Shown: in pieces, positions 6,651 through 11,288 of the stretch
How the letters are laid out: each line of letters starts with the position of its first letter
How positions within the stretch are numbered: position 1 is the first letter of the stretch
Assembly: GCA_013329455.1 (NCBI GenBank)
Contig: DUKF01000230.1
Coordinates: 1-11,288 of the forward strand
Source: Methanotrichaceae archaeon
GTDB lineage: Archaea; Halobacteriota; Methanosarcinia; Methanotrichales; Methanotrichaceae
DNA length: 11,288 bases
Reading direction: 5' to 3'
Notes under the pieces: generated by a model
What the model was told of the DNA's origin: nothing
Seen by the model: the letters and a program-made list of their open reading frames with translations, nothing else
Databases searched by the model: none
Program-made: the position numbers and the translations under genes

Positions 6651-6731
6651 GACATATCAATCTCATTGGACACGTCAATATTAATTTTGATTCATTAATG
6701 TGATTCGTCTTTCTGTCAATTTCGGCCATAC

Positions 6732-6740
6732 CTTAAATAT
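6732..6740 (+). promoter_or_regulatory. Candidate TATA box for tmk
   Basis: CTTAAATAT is centred 33 bases upstream of the tmk ATG, predicting a leader of under ten bases. No Shine-Dalgarno sequence is present, in line with a near-leaderless mRNA. Confidence 0.5.
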
Positions 6741-6769
6741 CAGCAACTCTTGATCCAACCCTGCAAATT

Positions 6770-7480
6770 ATGAGGGGAATTCTGATCACCTTCGAGGGGA
6801 TAGACGGGAGCGGTAAGTCCACCGTCATCGCCGAGATCGCCCGAAAGCTCGCCGAGGGGGAGAGGCTGCCGTTCAGAGGAAAGCATTTTCTCTTCACCGC
6901 TGAGCCGACCGAGGGCGAAGAGGGGCACCTGATAAGAGAGAAGCTCAAGAGGGACTCACAGACAACGAGAGGTCAAGCGTCGAGGACCAGAAAAGCAGAA
7001 CAGCTAGAAGAGCTCTTCTTATTCATGGCAGACCACGCCCACCACCTGGAAGAGACGGTGCTCCCCGCATTGGAACAGGGTATGGTGGTGATCTCGGATC
7101 GGTACTCAGACTCGAGGGTCGCGTACCAAGGCGCAACACTCCAAGGGATCGTCCCTCACCCCCTCGAATGGGTGAGAGAGCTTCACAGGCCGTGGAGCAT
7201 CGTTCCCGATAAAACGATCCTCTTCTCGATAGATCCCGCCCTTGCTGTGGAAAGATGCCTGTCGAGATCGGAGGAAACAGGGACCTCCCAGATGTCGAAA
7301 GATCCTGAGAAGTTCGAGCGAGAGGAGTTTCTGAAAGAGGTGGCCGAAAACTTCGATAGGATGGCGAAAGGAGAGCCTGAGAGGTTCGTCACGATAGACG
7401 CCAACTGCGCAAAGGCCGAGATTCTGGAGGAGACGATGAGGGTCTTGGCCGAATTGCTCTCGGAGACGGAAAGGCCCTGA
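6770..7480 (+). CDS. tmk: Thymidylate kinase
   Basis: Phosphorylates dTMP to dTDP with ATP for DNA synthesis. The P-loop is in FEGIDGSGKST (8-18), the EPT substrate segment at 45-47, FMADHAHHLEE around 85-95, and the DRY motif at 110-112 followed by SRVAYQG, which binds the thymine nucleotide. At 236 residues it is longer than most Tmk proteins (about 200-215). The extra length is partly a polar Arg/Gln/Thr-rich segment at about 60-78 between the EPT segment and the helix carrying the AD.A.H motif, and partly a charged stretch at about 165-190 (lid region). The ATG at 6770 gives the expected N-terminus directly before the P-loop. The gene stands alone: the candidate RNA lies upstream, and the mptE-like gene converges on it with a 43-base gap. 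Confidence 0.93.
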   Translation: MRGILITFEGIDGSGKSTVIAEIARKLAEGERLPFRGKHFLFTAEPTEGEEGHLIREKLKRDSQTTRGQASRTRKAEQLEELFLFMADHAHHLEETVLPALEQGMVVISDRYSDSRVAYQGATLQGIVPHPLEWVRELHRPWSIVPDKTILFSIDPALAVERCLSRSEETGTSQMSKDPEKFEREEFLKEVAENFDRMAKGEPERFVTIDANCAKAEILEETMRVLAELLSETERP

Positions 7481-7523
7481 GAAGCTCGAAGCAGATCCTT
7501 CTGGCCAGAACTTTGAACCCATC

Positions 7524-8192
7524 TCATTTAACCGAAAAGGGAGACGTATCTTCGAGGGCCATCGCCACCAGCCTTCGGGCCCATTTCAGTTTCATCTTCT
7601 TGACGGGAGTAACGTCGGGATCGTCGTAATCGAAGCCGATGATCCTGATCTTCGAGGCTCCGAAGTTACGGGCCAGAAAGACGCACCGATCTCCGTCCGA
7701 GAATCCCCCGAAGTTGCTGATCCCCTCGATTGGACCGGCCTGGGTCGTGCCGAGAACTCTTGTGAGCCGGGGGACGTACTCCTTCAGGGCTTCCATGTTG
7801 TCCCCATGAGCGTGAACCACCACCGCTGAGCCCCTCTCGTTGGCGGCGATTATGTCCGGGAGAAAGCCATCGAGATCGGTCACGATCACATCGGGGAGAA
7901 CGCCCGCCTCGATGAGCGCCGTCGTCGCCCCGTCGGCGGCTATAACGGCGATTTCCTCAATGTCCGATTCTTCCAAAATATCATCCAGATCTCGTGAAAG
8001 GCTCGGAGCGTTCCCGCAAACAAGGACCTCGCGCCCCCTGAGAATCGACTCCAGATCTTCGGCGGAGAGGCCCCCCTTTCGATCCTGCAGCAAACTCTGG
8101 AGATGTCGAGCTGCCTCTTCATCCTCGTCCCTGAAAAAACCGAACTCCACCAGTATCTCCTCGTAGATCGGCTCCCAGTCCTCAAACTGCAT
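7524..8192 (-). CDS. mptE: 6-hydroxymethyl-7,8-dihydropterin pyrophosphokinase, MptE type
   Basis: The archaeal COG1634 family (MJ1634-like) transfers pyrophosphate from ATP to 6-hydroxymethyldihydropterin on the way to tetrahydromethanopterin, the C1 carrier of methanogenesis. Counted from the chosen start, family motifs are GNAPSL (60-65), ADGAT (86-90), a VTDLDG acidic motif (104-109), HAHGDN (127-132) and GFSDGDR (163-169). I prefer ATG at 8192 (222 residues) over the longer frame opening at 8291. The extra 33 residues have no family character and lie in the region holding the promoter; GAGG about eight bases upstream of 8192 is a fair ribosome site, and MQFEDWEPIYEEI is a normal-looking N-terminus. 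It converges on tmk. Nothing appears missing. DUF115-family glycosylation proteins share this fold, but the short length and motifs point to MptE. Confidence 0.88.
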   Translation of the reverse strand: MQFEDWEPIYEEILVEFGFFRDEDEEAARHLQSLLQDRKGGLSAEDLESILRGREVLVCGNAPSLSRDLDDILEESDIEEIAVIAADGATTALIEAGVLPDVIVTDLDGFLPDIIAANERGSAVVVHAHGDNMEALKEYVPRLTRVLGTTQAGPIEGISNFGGFSDGDRCVFLARNFGASKIRIIGFDYDDPDVTPVKKMKLKWARRLVAMALEDTSPFSVK

Positions 8193-8282
8193 GAGATGCC
8201 CTCTGTCCACGAAGAGGGTTAAGCCTTTTCGACATGTTATGGTTGATGACGCTTCAAAAGATCCGAGCTTCTCAGCAGAGAA

Positions 8283-8312
8283 GAAAGGCAAAAAGAAAAG
8301 AATAAAAGAGAG
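8283..8312 (-). terminator. Poly-T terminator after the secreted-protein gene
   Basis: Read on the minus strand, repeated T-rich tracts (CTCTTTTATTC, CTTTTC, CTTTTTG) begin about 19 bases after the stop codon of the secreted cysteine-rich protein. No hairpin is needed to explain it as an archaeal T-tract stop. Confidence 0.6.
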
Positions 8313-8330
8313 TGGGGAAGATTTCCCCGA

Positions 8331-9308
8331 TTAGTTGCCGCAGCATCCACCGCTGGTTGTTGGCATATACGGATACGTGGCGTCAAAGACTTCACTTTCT
8401 GCTTTATCGACTCCTATGTCAAAACCCATGCACTCCTCGCAGGGGTTGTATGAGGCCTTGTCGCAGTCGTCCATGTCAGCGCATCCACCGATGCAACAGG
8501 AGAGCCAGTCGGACTCGTCTTTGACGTGCTTGTAGGGCACATCTATGTCCATCTTCTTCTCGATGTGGAAGGTTCCGACATAGTCCTCATCGATCTCGAT
8601 CATGGGGTTCTTCCAGGCAGAGGTCTCCGGGTTATCGTAACCTGTCTTGTTCATGTAGTTGGGCTCACCCTGGAGCACTCCGATGTGAACCATACCATCG
8701 GTGACGTCCTCAGTGATGTTCATGGAGGTGTAACCGACGCCCTGCCAGACCGGATCCGCGTAGTGATACTGCTTGTCCTTGACTATGACATCGATCTCCT
8801 TGTCCACGGCCTTCGCGTACTCAACCTGGTGGTGCATTGAGGTGACGGGCCTGTAATTCTTTATACAGGTCTTCTCCTTGAGCAGGGAGTCGTAGCGGAT
8901 CGGGTTTCTGGCGTAATAGCCGTTGCCGTAGGACATGGTCATCGGAGAGTAGACCATGGAGTTGTCCTCTCTCGCCGAGATGCAAGAGTAGGCCTCCTCC
9001 TCATAGTAGCAGCCCTGCATCTTCTCGTAACCGACCTGCTCTGCGCAGATAGTCACTTCGTTGTCGATGGTGCCGCTCCCGTGAGCGTAGTCCTTGTACA
9101 TCGGGCCCTTCTTGCCACTGTCGCCGGGCGTGTCAAGCTGGATGTACTTATAGGTCATGAAGTAGCCGCTGCCCTGGACGCTCTGCTCGAAGTTGAAGCT
9201 GATGTTTCCACTGGTGGTAGATTTGATGTACTCTGTATCGGGGTCTTCCGCTGACGCCATTCCTATCAGGAACGACAAGGTGAGTATCGCGAGTGTAACT
9301 TTTCTCAA
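8331..9308 (-). CDS. Secreted cysteine-rich protein of unknown function
   Basis: I do not recognise the family. The frame is open from an ATG at 9368, but TTG at 9308 is preferred: GGAGG stands seven bases before it (9316-9320), and it yields a clean signal peptide, Arg2-Lys3 followed by a hydrophobic core (4-17) and an Ala-Ser-Ala cleavage site at 18-20. The protein is then 325 residues, with a mature part that is acidic, rich in Tyr, Gly and Met, and carries N-glycosylation sequons near 35, 197 and 220. There are twelve cysteines. Four are scattered (88, 100, 109, 148). Eight are in the last 55 residues: a pair at 271-272, then 276, 282, 290, 293, and a second pair at 322-323 in the terminal GGCCGN. 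No C-terminal membrane anchor or LPXTG-like sorting signal is seen, so it is probably released or held in the cell envelope. The Cys cluster suggests disulfide cross-links or metal binding (inference). It appears to be a single-gene unit with its own promoter and T-tract end. Confidence 0.85.
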   Translation of the reverse strand: MRKVTLAILTLSFLIGMASAEDPDTEYIKSTTSGNISFNFEQSVQGSGYFMTYKYIQLDTPGDSGKKGPMYKDYAHGSGTIDNEVTICAEQVGYEKMQGCYYEEEAYSCISAREDNSMVYSPMTMSYGNGYYARNPIRYDSLLKEKTCIKNYRPVTSMHHQVEYAKAVDKEIDVIVKDKQYHYADPVWQGVGYTSMNITEDVTDGMVHIGVLQGEPNYMNKTGYDNPETSAWKNPMIEIDEDYVGTFHIEKKMDIDVPYKHVKDESDWLSCCIGGCADMDDCDKASYNPCEECMGFDIGVDKAESEVFDATYPYMPTTSGGCCGN

Positions 9309-9315
9309 ATCACTC

Positions 9316-9320
9316 CCTCC
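9316..9320 (-). promoter_or_regulatory. Ribosome binding site deciding the TTG start at 9308
   Basis: GGAGG on the minus strand, within GGAGGG, is seven bases upstream of TTG 9308-9306, from which a textbook signal peptide is read. The upstream ATG at 9368 has no such site and would add 20 hydrophilic residues before the signal peptide. Confidence 0.75.
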
Positions 9321-9370
9321 GTCTAAACTATGTTCAGTAGAGTCTTGCATTAATCTTACGCCACCCACCT

Positions 9371-9380
9371 ATTTTAATCT
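9371..9380 (-). promoter_or_regulatory. Candidate TATA box for the secreted-protein gene
   Basis: ATTAAAATAG on the minus strand lies about 67 bases upstream of the TTG at 9308, giving a predicted leader of roughly 40 bases that includes the ribosome site. A further A/T block (ATAATATAT) lies about 20 bases farther upstream and could serve instead. Confidence 0.4.
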
Positions 9381-9511
9381 GTTGATTGCATGATATATTA
9401 TCGGAAAGAGCAAAAGCCAAATTCCACAGATATACCGACATTTTTTCGATAAAAAAAGCTAATATCAGAGATTTCAGACGTCAGAAATCAATTTCAGCCT
9501 TTGGAAGCTCC

Positions 9512-9525
9512 AAAAAAGAAATAAA
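9512..9525 (-). terminator. Poly-T terminator after the sulfite-reductase-like gene
   Basis: Read on the minus strand, TTTATTTCTTTTTT follows the stop codon at 9560 by about 34 bases. This is an archaeal-type T-tract stop separating this gene from the secreted-protein promoter. Confidence 0.55.
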
Positions 9526-9559
9526 CTGGGGAAATTGTTGGGCAATAGGTGGAATCGAC

Positions 9560-10420
9560 TCATCGGGCTTTTTCGACCTCGGAAGACAAGACTCGCCGCT
9601 TGAACTCCTCAAATCCGATGGAGTTAATGAACTCCCGCAACCGCATTCCGGGCTTGGCACCCTCCCTGTAAACCTCCAGGATCCGCTCGATCACGGGCAC
9701 GACCTCCTCTCGGGCCACAAAGTCGCGCAGCATCCAGCCCTCGTGCGGCGGCCAGCTTCCACGCCCACCCACAAAGAACATGTACCCGTCCTCGGCGGTG
9801 TACCTGGCCCCAACGGGGCAGTTCACGACACATCGACCGCACATGACGCACTTGTCGTAATCGATGACAGCCTTTCCGTCGACGACAGAAGCAGCTCCTA
9901 CCTTGCAGACCTCAACGCACTTCTCGCACCCGGTGCACTTTTCAAGATCCATCTCGGGCCTGACCCTACCCATCAGCCCAATCTCGTTGAACTGGGGCCT
10001 GGTGCAGGGAAAGGGGCACCCACCGATCCCAACCTTGAGGGGGCCTGGGGTCTTCTCGCCCGTGAACCTCTCCCCGATCTCCCCAGCGAGACCGATGGTC
10101 TCGGCCGCGGCCTTGAAACAATACTCTTCCCCAAGACAGGAGACGACGTTCCTAAAGGTCATGCCGGCTGATCCGGGCGCAAGGCCCACCTCTTTGAGAT
10201 CGTTGAGCGCCGCTTCCAGCTTTCCCTCGGGAACACCGAGGATCGATAGCTCCTGTCTCACGGTGATGTGCACTTCGGCGCCGTACTTCTCAGCCACCTC
10301 TCCTATTCGCTTTACCTGCCCTGGGGCGAGCATCCCTCCGGTCACCAGGATCTTTATCTCGAACTTCCCGTCTTTCCTCTTGAAAACGGCGGGCATACCC
10401 TTGTACATCTCAGGCTTCAA
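9560..10420 (-). CDS. Dissimilatory sulfite-reductase-like protein (siroheme, 2x[4Fe-4S] ferredoxin)
   Basis: A compact single-gene relative of sulfite/nitrite reductases, as found in many methanogens (Dsr-like proteins, group I). Numbering from the TTG at 10441, there is an N-terminal ferredoxin-like half-domain (about 25-95) with VRQELSILGVP. The siroheme-[4Fe-4S] ligands follow as C102-X5-C108 and C142-X3-C146 (GCPFPC). Two classical ferredoxin clusters come next: C169/172/175/179 and C198/201/204/208. All cluster cysteines are intact. It is likely a cytoplasmic electron-transfer reductase acting on sulfite, nitrite or a related small substrate; the substrate is not known for this group. 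Two TTG starts are possible. I chose 10420 (286 residues) because GGAGG (10429-10433) sits eight bases upstream; the TTG at 10441 has only a distant site. No companion dsr genes or siroheme genes lie in the window. It seems monocistronic. Confidence 0.9.
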   Translation of the reverse strand: MKPEMYKGMPAVFKRKDGKFEIKILVTGGMLAPGQVKRIGEVAEKYGAEVHITVRQELSILGVPEGKLEAALNDLKEVGLAPGSAGMTFRNVVSCLGEEYCFKAAAETIGLAGEIGERFTGEKTPGPLKVGIGGCPFPCTRPQFNEIGLMGRVRPEMDLEKCTGCEKCVEVCKVGAASVVDGKAVIDYDKCVMCGRCVVNCPVGARYTAEDGYMFFVGGRGSWPPHEGWMLRDFVAREEVVPVIERILEVYREGAKPGMRLREFINSIGFEEFKRRVLSSEVEKAR

Positions 10421-10428
10421 CGCGTATT

Positions 10429-10433
10429 CCTCC
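10429..10433 (-). promoter_or_regulatory. Ribosome binding site deciding the TTG start at 10420
   Basis: GGAGG on the minus strand is eight bases upstream of TTG 10420-10418. It lies inside the longer frame that opens at 10441, so the longer start would bury it in coding sequence. Confidence 0.6.
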
Positions 10434-10465
10434 AGCAACAAATGTAGCTATGGTCTCCGATGAAC

Positions 10466-10476
10466 TTGTAAATTGT
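10466..10476 (-). promoter_or_regulatory. Candidate TATA box for the sulfite-reductase-like gene
   Basis: CAATTTACAAG on the minus strand lies about 50 bases upstream of the TTG at 10420. It would give a leader of around 25 bases carrying the GGAGG site. Weak match to consensus. Confidence 0.3.
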
Positions 10477-10536
10477 GGTCAGAAAGAGGGGAACAGTGAA
10501 TTGAGTGGATGATCCCCATCAGATAGCTTGTCAAAT

Positions 10537-10562
10537 ATGCAACTCCAACATGCAACTCCGAC
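10537..10562. repeat. Two tandem 13-base repeats
   Basis: ATGCAACTCCAAC is followed immediately by ATGCAACTCCGAC, one mismatch in thirteen. It lies in noncoding sequence about 120 bases upstream of the sulfite-reductase-like gene start and may be an operator or a simple slippage duplication. Confidence 0.6.
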
Positions 10563-10805
10563 CAGGAAACTGGCGGATCGAAATGGTGGCCCAGGTCAAT
10601 CATCTCGTCGTGGCGCCCCTATCCGGACCCCTTCATGAGAATTAGAGAACGGAACCATTAAGGACGAAAAGAACGAAAACCTAATGCCAAAGAGCGAGAT
10701 TCTCTGAGAGGAAAATTCGAGGGTAAAACGTGATCTAACTTGCCCCCAGAGAAATGGATCTAACCAAAAGATTAATACGTAAGGGATAAACTAGAAAATT
10801 GCCAC

Positions 10806-10916
10806 ATGCCCAATAACATCGATCTTGGGAACGAGCTATATTTTGGTTCCAGTGAACTGGAAAAGCGCTATCTTGCGATCAGAAGCGCAAGCCCAGCTAA
10901 GATGGTCATCAAATAG
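10806..10916 (+). CDS. Possible 36-residue small protein
   Basis: ATG to TAG gives MPNNIDLGNELYFGSSELEK and then sixteen more residues, mixed polar with no cysteine motif, signal peptide or membrane segment. In its favour: an A/T-rich box (GATTAATAC) is centred about 34 bases upstream and a T-run (10932-10938) stands just after the stop, so a short leaderless transcript is possible. Against it: no ribosome site, no recognised family, and a length that chance alone allows. Treat as tentative; the same transcript could be a small RNA. Confidence 0.25.
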   Translation: MPNNIDLGNELYFGSSELEKRYLAIRSASPAKMVIK

Positions 10917-11016
10917 CAACAAAAGTCGGGATTTTATTCGGATTTCCGCCAACGCAGGTCGATTAAGCAAGCATGTGATGTTGATGGTGCCCCACGCTGA
11001 ATAGTGCCGTAGGGAA

Positions 11017-11288
11017 GTGACGAAAGACCCAGCCCAGGAGCTGGAAAAGGAGGACAAAAGGGGGATGCTGGCAGAATTGGAAGAAAAGAAGGCCCGGCTG
11101 AAGCAACAGGCCGTCGATTATAAGGATAGTCGCAGCCAATTGAACGCTGAAGCCAGCAAGTGGGCCGCGGAGCGGAACGAACTGAACAAGAAGACCAAGG
11201 AGCTCATAGACAAGGCTCAAGAGCTCAAGACGCTCCGTGACGAGTACAACAAGAACGTGGCTGAGGCCAAACAGAAGCGGGACGAGTA
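11017..11288 (+). CDS. Archaeal coiled-coil protein, 5' part (COG1340-like)
   Basis: The frame runs off the right edge, with about 90 residues visible. The sequence is almost entirely Lys, Glu, Ala, Leu, Asn and Arg in heptad-like order, with repeats of the ERNELNKKTKELIDKAQELK and LRDEYNKNVAEAKQKRDE kind. This matches the long archaeal coiled-coil proteins of COG1340, sometimes mislabelled phosphoserine phosphatase; their function is unknown, with roles in chromosome or cytoskeletal organisation only proposed. The frame is closed by TAG at 11002. Possible starts are GTG at 11017 (adding MTKDPAQELEKEDKRG) and ATG at 11065. The ATG has GGAGG at 11049-11053, eleven bases upstream, a little far; the GTG has only AGGGA close by. 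I list the longer form because the added residues share the same composition, but ATG 11065 is a real alternative. Confidence 0.75.
   Translation, partial: MTKDPAQELEKEDKRGMLAELEEKKARLKQQAVDYKDSRSQLNAEASKWAAERNELNKKTKELIDKAQELKTLRDEYNKNVAEAKQKRDE

Larger units (their letters stand above)
10442..11016. other. 575-base region without a secure gene
   Basis: It separates the leftward sulfite-reductase-like gene from the rightward coiled-coil gene and is more A+T rich than the flanking genes. Contents: a possible promoter near the left edge, a 13-base tandem repeat (10537-10562), two copies of GATCTAAC 25 bases apart (10732, 10757) just before an A/T box at about 10769-10777, a 36-codon ORF (10806-10916) and a short T-run (10932-10938). 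No tRNA, rRNA or mobile-element signature was recognised. Confidence 0.6.

Noticed and set aside
8193..8291. N-terminal extension of the mptE frame to an ATG at 8291.
   Set aside because: The 33 added residues have no family match, overlap promoter-like sequence, and the ATG at 8192 has a better ribosome site.
9386..10171. 261-codon plus-strand ORF.
   Set aside because: It lies mostly antisense to the sulfite-reductase-like gene, whose cysteine motifs are intact. The part outside (9386-9559) is A+T-rich promoter/terminator sequence with no family resemblance.
10442..11016. CRISPR array or insertion-sequence remnant.
   Set aside because: Only two adjacent 13-base copies and two 8-base copies exist, with no spacer-like periodicity, no terminal inverted repeats and no transposase fragment in any frame.
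10963..11220. Minus-strand 85-codon ORF at the right edge.
   Set aside because: Leu/Phe-rich complement of the coiled-coil gene, the expected antisense of Lys/Glu codons; it is not a membrane protein.

Overview
The window reads as a chromosomal segment of a methanogenic archaeon, most likely a Methanothrix (Methanosaeta)-type or related Methanomicrobia/Methanosarcinia genome. The evidence is the gene set: archaeal phosphoribulokinase, TiaS, MptE-type pterin kinase, a small siroheme sulfite-reductase-like protein, AMMECR1 and an archaeal coiled-coil protein. Starts with TATA boxes about 25-35 bases upstream, poly-T transcript ends and GTG/TTG start codons fit this. The genus is an inference. 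Genes are G+C rich and the gaps between them are A+T rich.

Layout, left to right. The 3' part of thiC (thiamine pyrimidine synthesis) converges on an AMMECR1-domain gene. A rubrerythrin gene diverges from the latter and ends in a hairpin plus T-run terminator. Next comes a leftward pair, an archaeal HTH regulator followed by phosphoribulokinase, with a 39-base gap and probably one transcript. tiaS (agmatidine synthesis on tRNA-Ile2) diverges from the regulator across only 42 bases, with interlocking promoters. tiaS converges on a manganese-dependent inorganic pyrophosphatase gene (ppaC).

A 500-base gap between ppaC and the thymidylate kinase gene holds no protein gene. It has a very strong TATA box followed by about 240 bases that can form several stems, and I call it a candidate stable RNA of unknown family. 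tmk then converges on an mptE-like gene (methanopterin synthesis). A secreted, cysteine-rich protein of unknown function and a siroheme/ferredoxin sulfite-reductase-like protein follow, both leftward. The last 850 bases hold a mostly noncoding stretch with short repeats and a doubtful 36-residue ORF, then the beginning of a coiled-coil protein that runs off the window.

Most of the window is housekeeping metabolism (thiamine, methanopterin, dTTP, pyrophosphate removal, tRNA modification) plus redox/oxidative-stress functions (rubrerythrin, the sulfite-reductase-like protein) and the PRK step of the archaeal reductive hexulose-phosphate route. No mobile element, CRISPR array, tRNA or rRNA gene was recognised. 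The least explained parts are the candidate RNA at about 6413-6650, the secreted cysteine-rich protein, and an apparent non-standard start of ppaC.
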